From Streptosporangiales bacterium (lineage in GTDB: Bacteria; Actinomycetota; Actinomycetes; Streptosporangiales; WHST01): 58,342 nucleotides of DNA. The stretch's first letter is position 1; each line of letters starts with the position of its first letter. The notes under the pieces are model-generated. The model saw only the letters and a program-made list of their open reading frames with translations. It was not told the origin of the DNA and searched no databases. Location: NCBI GenBank assembly GCA_009379955.1, contig WHST01000029.1:1-58342 (forward strand). The letters are read 5' to 3'. Below are positions 33,495 through 41,830 of the stretch, piece by piece. The position numbers were made by a program, and so were the translations under genes.

Positions 33495-34247
33495 GTGGAC
33501 CGATTCGCCGGGCGTACCGCCGTGGTCACCGGCGCCGCGTCGGGGATCGGGGCCGCGACGGCACGCCGGCTCGCCGACGAGGGCGCCGCGGTGATCCTCG
33601 TCGACATCGACGGCGACGCCGCCACCACGGTCGCGCAGTCGATCGAGAAGGCCGGCGGCTCCGCGCACGTCGTGGTCGGCGACGTGTCCGACCAGGCGTG
33701 CTGGCACCGGGTCGCGGCGACGGTCGAGGCCGGGTACGGCGCGCTCGACGTCCTGCACAGCAACGCCTACGCCGACGACGTCCGACCCGCCCACGAGCTC
33801 GAGCCGGCGTCCTGGGACCGCCTCCTCGGCGTCGACCTCACGGCCGCCTACCTCGGCGTGCGCACCTGCCTCCCGCTGTTCCGCCGCCCGGGAGCCGCCG
33901 TCGTCCTCACCTCGTCGGTGCACGCGATGGTGGGGCTGCCTGGGCATCCCGCGTACGCCGCGGCGAAGGGCGGCCTCCTCTCCCTCGGCCGGCAGCTGGC
34001 CGTCGAGTACGGTCCCCACATCAGGGTCAACATGGTGGTGCCCGGCCCGATCCTCACCCCCGCGTGGGACGGCATCGCGCCCGGCGACCGCGAGCGCAGC
34101 GTCGCGCAGACCGCTCTACGCCGCTTCGGCACACCGGACGAGGTCGCCGCGGTGGTCGCGTTCCTCGCGTCCTCTGACGCGGCGTACGTCACCGGCGCGT
34201 CGTACGTCGTCGACGGCGGCTGGAGCATCGTCAAGGACAGCTCGTAA
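33495..34247 (+). CDS. SDR-family oxidoreductase, probable sugar dehydrogenase
   Basis: A 250-residue classical short-chain dehydrogenase, from the GTG at 33495 (GAGGAG 6-7 nt upstream). It has cofactor loop GAASGIG, an acidic VDIDGD after beta-2 that favours NAD+, catalytic Ser in LTSSVHA, YAAAK (Tyr-Lys pair) and a C-terminal SYVVDGGWSIV. The usual NNAG is replaced by SNAYADD. It is the first gene of the plus-strand operon ahead of the GntR regulator and galactonate dehydratase; oxidation of galactose or a related sugar to the lactone would feed the dehydratase. Substrate is inferred from context only. Confidence 0.88.
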   Translation: MDRFAGRTAVVTGAASGIGAATARRLADEGAAVILVDIDGDAATTVAQSIEKAGGSAHVVVGDVSDQACWHRVAATVEAGYGALDVLHSNAYADDVRPAHELEPASWDRLLGVDLTAAYLGVRTCLPLFRRPGAAVVLTSSVHAMVGLPGHPAYAAAKGGLLSLGRQLAVEYGPHIRVNMVVPGPILTPAWDGIAPGDRERSVAQTALRRFGTPDEVAAVVAFLASSDAAYVTGASYVVDGGWSIVKDSS

Positions 34248-34257
34248 GGGGGCGTTG

Positions 34258-34968
34258 ATGAGCAGCTATCCACAGCGCGGCATGCATGGGGCGACGGTCA
34301 ACGAGATCGGCAGACGCATCCTGGCCGGCGAGCTCGCTCCGGGCGCGGTGCTCACCATCGACACGCTCGAGCGCGAGTACTCCGCCAGCCGCACGGTGAT
34401 CCGTGAGGCGCTGCGCGTCCTCGCCGCGAAGGGCCTCGTCGACGCGCGACCCAAGCGCGGCACGTTCGTCCGGCCGCGCGACGACTGGAGCCTGCTCGAT
34501 CCCGACGTCCTGCGCTGGCAGTACGAGAAGGAGACCGACACCGGCTTCCTCGACAACCTCGCCGAGGTACGCGCCATCGTCGAGCCCGCGGGGGCGCGGC
34601 TCGCCGCCCGGCGCCGCACCGACGCCGACCTCGCCGAGCTAACCGACAGCCTCGCCGCGTCGGGGCACCCCGACGCCACGGCCGACGAGGTCGTCGCCGC
34701 CGACCTCAGGTTCCACCGCGCGCTGCTGCTCGCGGCGCACAACGAGCTGCTCACCCGGATGGAGATCGTCATCGAGACCGGCCTGCGCACCCGCGACACC
34801 CTCGTCCACGGGCAGGGCACCTGGGCGGACGCCGAACCCGCCCACCGCGCCGTCCTCGACGCCGTGGTGGCCGGCGACGAGGACGCCGCAGAGACCGCCA
34901 TGCGCACCCTGCTCGACCAGGCGCAACGCGACGTCGCGGCACTCGACGACAGCGGCAGTACCGCATGA
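34258..34968 (+). CDS. FadR-subfamily GntR transcriptional regulator
   Basis: A 236-residue regulator. Residues about 10-75 form the winged helix (EIGRRILAGELAPGAVLTID, then SASRTVIREALRVLAAKGLV and RPKRGTFV). The rest is an all-helical FCD ligand-binding domain with acidic/histidine metal-site residues (DLRFHRALLLAAHN, AHRAVLDAV). The ATG at 34258 is preceded by AAGGGGG. It lies between the SDR and the galactonate dehydratase, whose ATG overlaps its stop. It probably represses the locus and responds to a sugar acid; the site is likely in the 33431-33460 region. Confidence 0.92.
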   Translation: MSSYPQRGMHGATVNEIGRRILAGELAPGAVLTIDTLEREYSASRTVIREALRVLAAKGLVDARPKRGTFVRPRDDWSLLDPDVLRWQYEKETDTGFLDNLAEVRAIVEPAGARLAARRRTDADLAELTDSLAASGHPDATADEVVAADLRFHRALLLAAHNELLTRMEIVIETGLRTRDTLVHGQGTWADAEPAHRAVLDAVVAGDEDAAETAMRTLLDQAQRDVAALDDSGSTA

Positions 34969-36110
34969 AGATCGACAGGATCGAGACGTTCCTGCTGCCG
35001 CCGCGCTGGATGTTCTGCCGCATCGAGACCGACGAGGGCGTCGTCGGCTGGGGCGAGCCCGTCGTCGAGGGCCGCGCCGACACCGTCCGCGCCGCGGTGC
35101 GGGAGCTCGCCGAGTACCTCGTCGGGCAGGACCCGCTGCGCATCGAGGACCACTGGCAGGTGCTCACCAAGGGCGGCTTCTACCGCGGCGGCCCGATCCT
35201 CTCCAGCGCCGTCGCCGGGCTCGACCAGGCGCTCTGGGACATCGCGGGCAAGGTGTACGACGCGCCCGTCCACGCCCTGCTCGGCGGACCCGTCCGCGAC
35301 CGCGTCCGGATGTACTCCTGGGTGGGCGGCGACGAGCCGGGCCAGCTCGTGGAGGCGGTGCAGGAGCAGCTCGCGAGCGGCACGACCGCGGTGAAGATGA
35401 ACGCGTCGGGACGGATGTCGCCGATCGCGAGCGCCGCGGAGACCGCCGAGGTCGTCGAGCGGCTCGCGACGGTGCGCGACGTCCTCGGCCCCGACCGCGA
35501 CGTCGCGGTCGACTTCCACGGACGCGTGTCCGCCGCGAACGCCGCCCGGCTGCTCCCGCTGCTCGCCGAGCACCATCCGCTCTTCGTCGAGGAGCCGGTG
35601 CTCCCCGAACACCAGCATCTGCTCGGGCGGCTCACGGCGGCGAGTTCCGTCCCGATCGCCACGGGCGAACGCTTCTACTCCCGGCACGACTTCCTCCCCG
35701 CCCTGCAGGCCGGCATCTCCGTCGCGCAGCCCGACCTGTCGCACGCGGGCGGCATCTCCGAGGTCCGTCGCATCGCGACGCTGGCCGAGACGTGGGACGT
35801 GCTGCTGGCGCCACACTGCCCGCTCGGCCCCGTGTCGCTCGCCGCCAGCCTCCAGGTCGCCTTCGCGACGCCGAACTTCCTCATCCAGGAGCAGAGCCTC
35901 GGCATCCACTACAACGTCGGCAACGACCTCCTCGACTACCTCGTCGACCCCGAGGTCTTCCGGTTCGTCGACGGCTACGTCCACCGTCCCGAGGCGCCCG
36001 GTCTCGGCATCGCGGTCGACGAGGACGCCGTGCGCCGCGCGGACGACACCGGCCACCGCTGGCGCTCACCGGTGTGGCGGCACGACGACGGCTCCTTCGC
36101 CGAGTGGTGA
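34965..36110 (+). CDS. dgoD: D-galactonate dehydratase (enolase superfamily)
   Basis: A 381-residue mandelate-racemase-like enzyme. Metal ligands and catalytic residues line up with D-galactonate dehydratase: D183 and H185 in VDFHGR, E209 in VEEPV, E235 in TGERF and H284 in APHCPLGP. The C-terminal LIQEQSLGIHYNVGNDLLDYL segment is also diagnostic. It converts D-galactonate to 2-dehydro-3-deoxygalactonate. Its ATG overlaps the regulator stop. The next two enzymes of the route are encoded 4 kb downstream (40110-41680). Confidence 0.92.
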   Translation: MKIDRIETFLLPPRWMFCRIETDEGVVGWGEPVVEGRADTVRAAVRELAEYLVGQDPLRIEDHWQVLTKGGFYRGGPILSSAVAGLDQALWDIAGKVYDAPVHALLGGPVRDRVRMYSWVGGDEPGQLVEAVQEQLASGTTAVKMNASGRMSPIASAAETAEVVERLATVRDVLGPDRDVAVDFHGRVSAANAARLLPLLAEHHPLFVEEPVLPEHQHLLGRLTAASSVPIATGERFYSRHDFLPALQAGISVAQPDLSHAGGISEVRRIATLAETWDVLLAPHCPLGPVSLAASLQVAFATPNFLIQEQSLGIHYNVGNDLLDYLVDPEVFRFVDGYVHRPEAPGLGIAVDEDAVRRADDTGHRWRSPVWRHDDGSFAEW

Positions 36111-36174
36111 CGAACGCGTATCGATCGTGACGCCACCACCCCGGCGCGACGAGTCGAACCGGCATCCTCGCTGC

Positions 36175-36714
36175 ATGGGATCTCGCAGCCGCGTCGCGGC
36201 ACTCACCGGAGCCGGCGTGCTGCTCGCGGCGTCACTCACGGCCTGTAGCGCGGAGTTCGGTGGCGTGGCCGGCGTCGCGGTCGACGTCGAGACGGGCGGC
36301 CTGGTCGTCGTCGCGCAGCTGTGCGAGCCCACCGAGGAGCTGGGCGTCACGCTCGACGTCTCGACCGGCGACGATCCCGGCGACTCCGCGGAGGTCTGGG
36401 ACGCCGAGGGCAGGGCGAGCGGCAGCCGGGTCGTGGTCGACGTCTCCGCGCTGCCCGCCGGCTGGACGATCGACGTGGACGAGCCTCTCCCGCCATCGGA
36501 GCAGATCTCGCTCGTGGTGACGAGCCGGCCACGGGGCGCCGACCCCGACGACATCTGGAGGCGGCTCAGAGACGTGCAGTTCACCCTGCCCAACCTTCCG
36601 CGCACCGACGGATCGTCCCCCGCGAAGGTGGCGTACGAGAAGGACCAGCGGACCGTCGTCGGGAGCGTCGCGGAGCTCGCGGCCGAGACGAAGGCCGCAT
36701 GCGAGCCGTCGTGA
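36175..36714 (+). CDS. Putative lipoprotein, function unknown
   Basis: A 179-residue protein from the ATG at 36175, with signal peptide and lipobox LTAC. The mature part (about 155 residues) has alternating beta-prone and acidic stretches and a single further pair of cysteines, CEP near residue 47 and ACEPS at the C-terminus. I do not recognise the family. The ribosome-binding site is weak. It stands alone between dgoD and the DUF4397 gene; the following 155 bp contain no gene. Confidence 0.65.
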   Translation: MGSRSRVAALTGAGVLLAASLTACSAEFGGVAGVAVDVETGGLVVVAQLCEPTEELGVTLDVSTGDDPGDSAEVWDAEGRASGSRVVVDVSALPAGWTIDVDEPLPPSEQISLVVTSRPRGADPDDIWRRLRDVQFTLPNLPRTDGSSPAKVAYEKDQRTVVGSVAELAAETKAACEPS

Positions 36715-36869
36715 GCGCGCGCGATGCCGTGACCCGACCCGCGATTCGGGTGCATTCCGTCACCTGCGCTCGCATCGCCGCGTAGTTCGGTCATGTCCGG
36801 ACGGACCTGACGCCTCGCTCCCATACTGCTCGTGTTCGGGGCACCCTGCGCAGACGGGAAGACGACGTC

Positions 36870-37730
36870 ATGACGACACGACACCTGAGTTCGGCGACCC
36901 CGAGAACGGCCCCCACCCGACGGATACGCGCGGCGCTCCTGGCGGCAGCGCTGGCGGCCGCTGCCTGCGCCGCCGGGATGACCGCCCGCACGGCGGACGC
37001 GGCCGAGACCGCGCGGATCACGCTCATCCACGGGATCCCCGGCTTCGTCGCGGACGTCGCCCTCGACGGCAAGACCGTCCTGTCGGGCTTCAGGTTCCAG
37101 CACGTCACCGACGTCCTCACCATCCCCACCGGCAAACACCGGGTGCAGATCTACCAGGCGGGCACGAAGACCGACCCGCAGCTCGACACCTCGCTGGCGC
37201 TGAAGTCGGGGCAGGATCTCAGCGCCGTGGCGGCCATCGGTGCGGACGGCAAGCCGACGGCCTTCGTGTTCGACAACCACTTGCCCTCGGCGTTCCGCGG
37301 CCCGCGCGCCGTCGTCCTGCGCAACGCCGCGGCCGCCGGGCCCGTCGCGGTGCGGATCGGCGGGTCGGCGAAATCACCGGTCACCGTCGGCAAGCAGGGC
37401 GCGTACGCCCTTCCCGCCGGCGGCGAGCGGGTGCGGGTCGCGACCACCGCGGGCGACGGCATCGGCAAGCCCGTCGACGTGACGCTCCCGGCCGGCCGCA
37501 TGTACTCGATCTTCGTCGTCGGTGACGCCAAGGCGGACAGGCTGTTCCTCGTCACGGCCCAGCAGCGCCCGGCCGGCGGCGACCGTGAGGTACGACGCAT
37601 CGACACCGGCGGCGTGCCGCCGGTGCGTAGCACTCCGCTCGGCCTCGCGGCGGCCGTGCTCCTCGCCGCCGGCGCCGTCGTGGTGGCCGCCGCGGTCGGC
37701 GTCCGGCGCGGGCATGCCGGGACGCGCTGA
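36870..37730 (+). CDS. Secreted DUF4397-domain protein with C-terminal membrane anchor
   Basis: A 286-residue surface protein. A signal peptide (about 1-45) is followed by two DUF4397-type beta-sandwich units (ARITLIHGIPGFVADVALDG and, later, AVVLRNAAAAGPVAVRIGG). The C-terminus is a hydrophobic helix (about 255-278) with a basic tail RRGHAGTR, the anatomy of a wall-sorting signal, but no LPXTG-like motif precedes it. Its end overlaps the class F sortase start by 17 bp, a pairing seen in many Actinobacteria. Confidence 0.85.
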   Translation: MTTRHLSSATPRTAPTRRIRAALLAAALAAAACAAGMTARTADAAETARITLIHGIPGFVADVALDGKTVLSGFRFQHVTDVLTIPTGKHRVQIYQAGTKTDPQLDTSLALKSGQDLSAVAAIGADGKPTAFVFDNHLPSAFRGPRAVVLRNAAAAGPVAVRIGGSAKSPVTVGKQGAYALPAGGERVRVATTAGDGIGKPVDVTLPAGRMYSIFVVGDAKADRLFLVTAQQRPAGGDREVRRIDTGGVPPVRSTPLGLAAAVLLAAGAVVVAAAVGVRRGHAGTR

Positions 37731-38397
37731 CCGCGTCCGGATCCCGGCCGTCCTCGCCGGGGTGGTGCTCCTCGCCGCCGGTGTCGTGTTGGCGAGGGTC
37801 GACACGACGCGGGCGGACGGCGTCGCGGTCGCGTCCGCGACGCCCGCCCCCGTCCGGTCGACGGAGCCCGGCCCCACCCCCACCCCCAGCGCCACGCCGA
37901 CGACGCTGCGCACCCTGCCCGCGTGGCCCGGTGCCACCCAGCCCGCGCGGCCGGGGACGCCCGTCCGTCTGGTGGTCCCTGCGCTGCGCGTGGACACCCG
38001 CCCGCATCCCATCGGGCGGCTCACCGACGGGCGACTCGACGTACCGAAGGACGCGGCGGCCGTGGCGTGGTGGGCCTATGGCGCGGCGCCCGGCGAGCGC
38101 CGCGGGACCGTGGTCGTCGCGGGCCACGTCTCCTGGTGGGGCCGGTGGGGGACGTTCGCCCGCCTGGGCACGCTGTCGCGCGGCGACCGCGTGCGTCTCG
38201 TGCGGGCGGACGGCGAGGTCGTCCCCTATGCGGTCACCGCGGTGGTGCGTACGCCGAAGACCCGGCTCGACCGCCTCGGCGTCTTCGCGACCGACGGGCC
38301 GCCGGGACTCGCCCTCGTCACGTGCGGCGGCAGGTGGGACCCGGTGCGCCGCAGCTACGACGAGAACGTCGTGGTCCGCGCCACGCCCGCCGCATGA
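37714..38397 (+). CDS. Class F sortase
   Basis: A 227-residue membrane-anchored transpeptidase. One hydrophobic segment (about 10-27) and a Pro/Thr linker (about 42-80) precede the sortase domain. Catalytic residues are visible: His138 in VVAGHVSW, Cys204 in LVTCGG and Arg213 in RRSYDENVV. Class F enzymes are typical of Actinobacteria, often stand alone and have poorly known substrates. The ATG at 37714 lies inside the end of the DUF4397 gene. Its last 43 bp overlap the end of the convergent Wzz-like gene. Confidence 0.92.
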   Translation: MPGRADRVRIPAVLAGVVLLAAGVVLARVDTTRADGVAVASATPAPVRSTEPGPTPTPSATPTTLRTLPAWPGATQPARPGTPVRLVVPALRVDTRPHPIGRLTDGRLDVPKDAAAVAWWAYGAAPGERRGTVVVAGHVSWWGRWGTFARLGTLSRGDRVRLVRADGEVVPYAVTAVVRTPKTRLDRLGVFATDGPPGLALVTCGGRWDPVRRSYDENVVVRATPAA

Positions 38398-39908
38398 AGC
38401 AGCGGCCGCGACTCGGCGCGTACGGCCACGTCGGGCCGATCGGACCGCAGCAGCAGGGCCGACTCGATCCGCACGCCCGCACCCCTGATCATCTCGGTCG
38501 TCGAGCGGAGCCTCGTCACCGTCGACCGTCCCGCGGCGACGAGGGCGACTGCCCGCGTCGACCAGCTCCGCAGGTGGTCCCCGCCCACGGCCGGACGCAG
38601 CTCGACGAGGCTCACCACGAGGTCGGCGACCGCCCAGGCCACGAGCAGGTCGTCGTCCTCGGCGTCGTCGTTCAGCCGCAGCAGCCGTCCCTCGGGGATC
38701 GCCGACCGTTCGGGCAGGTGGACGGTCACGCGGTCGGCGATCGCGCCGACCCCGGACGGACGGGTGCCCGCACTCGTCACGCCGAGCCGTGCGGCCAGGG
38801 CGCCACGACGCGACAGGTCGGCGACGAGCACGTTCCGTCCTTCGGCCGCGTACGACGAGGCCAGCTCGGCCACGAGGTGCGCACCCTCGTCCGCGCAGTC
38901 GACGGCGACGACGGCGAGCGTCGGCCTCGACGCCTGCGCCCACACCGCGTCGCTGCGCAGCTGCCGCACCGCGGATCGCACGGCCTCGGGTCCCGACGGG
39001 CGCGGCACGAGCGGCCAGAGCCGGTGCCACCATCGCCTGCCGGTCACCCGGCCCAGCTGGAGCGCGATGCGTGCGTCGAGCGCGTCCGCGATCGCGGTCC
39101 GCCGCCAGAGCCGGCCGGACAGCAGGGCGCGCACGGCCACGAACGCGATGCCGAGCACGAGGCCCGCGGCCAGGCCGACCGCCGCGACGAGCGCCATCGC
39201 CGGCAGCAGCGGCCCGCGGTCCGCACGCGGGGGGTCGAGGGTCCGGCTCTGCGACATCACGCTCGTCGCGTCCTGCTCCTTGTCCAGAGCCGCCTCGAGC
39301 CCGTCGACCCGGCGCTCGGCGTCGGCGAGGCGCCGGCGTTGCTCCGACCCGTCGGAGCCCAGCGCGGTGTTCGCCGGCACCGCGCCGGCCCGCAGCTCGG
39401 AGACGCGTGCCCGCGCGTCGCGCACGTCGTCCCTGACGGGCTCGAGCCGTGCGCGCGCCTGCTCCATGCGGAAGTCCAAGATGACGGAACCGAGCGTCCT
39501 GGCCAGGTCCCTCGCCTCCTCCGTCGACCGCGCGGTCACGGAGATCTCGAGCACCCGGTCGGTCAGCGCCGTCGCGGAGTACTGCCGCTGCAGGTCGTCC
39601 GCCGTCGTCGACAGCCCCATCCGGTCGACGACCCGCTGGGCCACCGTGCGGGTGGTGGCCAGGCTGACGTCGGTCGTCATGCCGACGTCGGGCTGGTCCC
39701 CCTGCCGGTGGACGAGCAGCAGCCGGGTCGACGCCGCGCCCTGCGCGGGCACGACGGCCGCGACGGCGCCGACCAGCAGACCCACGGCACCTGCCGCGAG
39801 CCAGAACCGCGCCTGCCGGCGTACGGCCGTGACGACCTGCTGCACCGTCGCGACCAACGCGTCGCGGCGGGTCGGCGGCCCCGGTCGGACCGCCTCCTGT
39901 GTACTCAT
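38355..39908 (-). CDS. Wzz/BY-kinase-like polysaccharide chain-length protein with degenerate P-loop
   Basis: A 517-residue protein from the ATG at 39908. Transmembrane helices at about 36-54 and 236-262 enclose an extracytoplasmic Wzz-type region with a helical segment (about 150-215). The cytoplasmic part aligns in pattern with CpsD/BY-kinase domains (CADEGAHLVAELASSYAAEG then VLVADLSRRG), but the Walker A lysine and threonine are missing (DEGAHL where GEGKTT is expected). It is therefore probably catalytically dead. No glycosyltransferase or polymerase genes lie nearby. It converges on the sortase gene with a 43-bp coding overlap. Confidence 0.78.
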   Translation of the reverse strand: MSTQEAVRPGPPTRRDALVATVQQVVTAVRRQARFWLAAGAVGLLVGAVAAVVPAQGAASTRLLLVHRQGDQPDVGMTTDVSLATTRTVAQRVVDRMGLSTTADDLQRQYSATALTDRVLEISVTARSTEEARDLARTLGSVILDFRMEQARARLEPVRDDVRDARARVSELRAGAVPANTALGSDGSEQRRRLADAERRVDGLEAALDKEQDATSVMSQSRTLDPPRADRGPLLPAMALVAAVGLAAGLVLGIAFVAVRALLSGRLWRRTAIADALDARIALQLGRVTGRRWWHRLWPLVPRPSGPEAVRSAVRQLRSDAVWAQASRPTLAVVAVDCADEGAHLVAELASSYAAEGRNVLVADLSRRGALAARLGVTSAGTRPSGVGAIADRVTVHLPERSAIPEGRLLRLNDDAEDDDLLVAWAVADLVVSLVELRPAVGGDHLRSWSTRAVALVAAGRSTVTRLRSTTEMIRGAGVRIESALLLRSDRPDVAVRAESRPLLHAAGVARTTTFSS

Positions 39909-40109
39909 CGGTCCAGTGCCTCCGCTCCGCACAGGACGCCCCACTTGTAGAGGATGCGGACGTGCCCGGTGATACGGGACACCTGGGGCGCAGGTGCCCC
40001 ACTCCGGTCGCCCGCGCGCACGCAGGGCGATCGGCGTCATTCGACGAAGACGTACGGTGACCAGCGGGTACGGGAGCGACACCGGTGGGTCGGATGGCAG
40101 GATCGGTGC

Positions 40110-40754
40110 ATGACGCCCGATGAACTGAGTCACGCCCTTCGCCGGCACCGCCTGCTCGCCGTCGTCCGCGGCACCGAGGCCGACGCGGCCCTGCACACCG
40201 TGCTCGAGCTCGTGCAGTGCGGGATCCCACTGGTGGAGGTGTCGCTCACGACGCCGGACGCGTTCGCCGTCCTCGCGGGCGCGGCACAGGAGGCCGGCCC
40301 TGGCGCGATGATCGGCGCGGGCACCGTGCTCACCGGCGACGAGGCGCGCCGGGCACGCGACGCCGGCGCCACGTACATCGTGACGCCGGCCAGTGCCGAG
40401 GGCGAGCGCGTGGCGCACGAGCTCGGCCTGCCGGTCATCGCCGGCGCGCTCACGCCCACCGAGATCGTCGCCGCGCACCAGGCCGGCGCGACCGCGATCA
40501 AGGTGTTCCCCGCGTCGATGCACGGCGGTCCCAGCTACATCCGGGCGCTGCGCGACCCGCTGCCCCACATCCCGCTGATCCCCGTCGGCGGTGTCGACGT
40601 CGAGGCCGCCCACGCCTACCTCGCCGCCGGCGCGCTCGCCGTGGGCGTCGGCTCGCCGCTGGTCGGCGACGCCGCGTCCGGTGGCTCGCTCGAACTCCTG
40701 CGCAAGCGCGCGACCGCGTTCATCGAGTCCGTCGCGGCGGGGCGCGCCCCGTGA
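40110..40754 (+). CDS. KDPG/KDPGal aldolase family protein
   Basis: A 214-residue class I aldolase, from the ATG at 40110 with AGGA upstream. Visible active-site elements are LAVVRG near the N-terminus, VEVSLTTPDA (Glu43), GAGTVLT, VTPAS and the Schiff-base lysine in AIKVFPAS (K131). It splits 2-dehydro-3-deoxy-6-phospho-galactonate (or -gluconate) into pyruvate and glyceraldehyde-3-phosphate. The stop overlaps the kinase start (GTGA). With dgoD at 34965 the galactonate form is the more likely substrate. Confidence 0.92.
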   Translation: MTPDELSHALRRHRLLAVVRGTEADAALHTVLELVQCGIPLVEVSLTTPDAFAVLAGAAQEAGPGAMIGAGTVLTGDEARRARDAGATYIVTPASAEGERVAHELGLPVIAGALTPTEIVAAHQAGATAIKVFPASMHGGPSYIRALRDPLPHIPLIPVGGVDVEAAHAYLAAGALAVGVGSPLVGDAASGGSLELLRKRATAFIESVAAGRAP

Positions 40755-41680
40755 CCGACGTCCTGACGTTCGGGGAGGCGATGGCCAACCTGCGCGGCCA
40801 GGGCGCGCTACGTCTCGGCGGCACGTTCCGGCTCACCGTCGCAGGCGCGGAGTCCAACGTCGCGATCGGGCTGGCGAGGCTCGGCCACTCCGTGCGCTGG
40901 GCGGGCCGGGTCGGCGACGACGAGACCGGGGCGCTGGTCACCCGCACGTTGCGCGCCGAGGCGGTCGACACCGCCTTCGTGACCACCGATCCTGACGCGC
41001 CGACCGGCCTGATGCTCCTGGAGCACCGCACCGCCGACCTGGTGCGGGTGGACTACTACCGCAGCAACTCCGCCGGCTCCCGCCTCGCGCCGGTCGCGAT
41101 CGCGCCGGCACTGGCGGAGCACACCGCGATCCTGCACGTCACCGGCATCACCGTCGCTCTGTCGTCCACTGCCGCCGACGCGGTACGGCACGCGGTCGAG
41201 CACGCCCACGCACACGGCTGGACGGTCTGCCTCGACGTCAACCACCGCAGCCGGCTGTGGTCGCGCGACGACGCCGCCAAGGCCCTGCGTCCGCTGCTGC
41301 CGTACGTCGACGTGCTCGTGGCGTCGGCCGACGAGCTGTCGATCGTGACCGACGCCGCAGAAGCCGCCGCCGACCTGCTCGCGGGCGGCGCACGGGAGGT
41401 CGTCGTCACCCGCGGCGGCGACGGCGCCGAGGTCGTCACGTCCGCCGGCACCGTCACCCGCCCGGCCGCGAAGGTCACTGCCGTCGACCCCGTCGGCGCA
41501 GGCGACGCGTTCGTCACCGGCTACCTGTCCGCGACACTCGACGGCCTCGCCGTCGACGAACGCCTCGACCGGGGCATCGCCGTCGCCGGCTTCGCGGTGT
41601 CGACGTACGGCGACTGGGAGGGACTGCCGACGCGGGCGGAGCTCGCCCTCGCCGGCCACCGCGACGGCACCGTCAGGTAG
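40751..41680 (+). CDS. PfkB-family sugar kinase, probable 2-dehydro-3-deoxygalactonate/gluconate kinase
   Basis: A 309-residue ribokinase-fold kinase. The N-terminal AGAESNVAIGLARLG motif and C-terminal DPVGAGDAFVTGYL with the catalytic Asp (about 252) define the PfkB family. LDVNHRSRLW and the order kinase-next-to-KDPG-aldolase fit KDG/KDGal kinase. It phosphorylates the product of the dehydratase at C6 for the aldolase encoded just before it. It is followed by a strong terminator. Confidence 0.9.
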   Translation: MTDVLTFGEAMANLRGQGALRLGGTFRLTVAGAESNVAIGLARLGHSVRWAGRVGDDETGALVTRTLRAEAVDTAFVTTDPDAPTGLMLLEHRTADLVRVDYYRSNSAGSRLAPVAIAPALAEHTAILHVTGITVALSSTAADAVRHAVEHAHAHGWTVCLDVNHRSRLWSRDDAAKALRPLLPYVDVLVASADELSIVTDAAEAAADLLAGGAREVVVTRGGDGAEVVTSAGTVTRPAAKVTAVDPVGAGDAFVTGYLSATLDGLAVDERLDRGIAVAGFAVSTYGDWEGLPTRAELALAGHRDGTVR

Positions 41681-41768
41681 CAGCGACCGCGCGGCGCCTC
41701 GCCGGAGACTCCGGGAGTCCGGTCGCGATCGTCTGGCACTTCCAGCTCGCCGACCGACCCCGGACGCG

Positions 41769-41802
41769 GTCAGGGCACCCCACCTCGGCGGGGTGCCCTG
41801 AC
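41769..41802. terminator. Bidirectional hairpin terminator between dgo kinase and betaine transporter genes
   Basis: GTCAGGGCACCCC (41769-41781) pairs perfectly with GGGGTGCCCTGAC (41790-41802) around an 8-nt loop. It is 88 bp past the kinase stop and 28 bp past the stop of the minus-strand binding-protein gene, so it can serve both. Confidence 0.75.
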
Positions 41803-41830
41803 ACGTTCGAACGGATCGGCTGCGGCGTGA

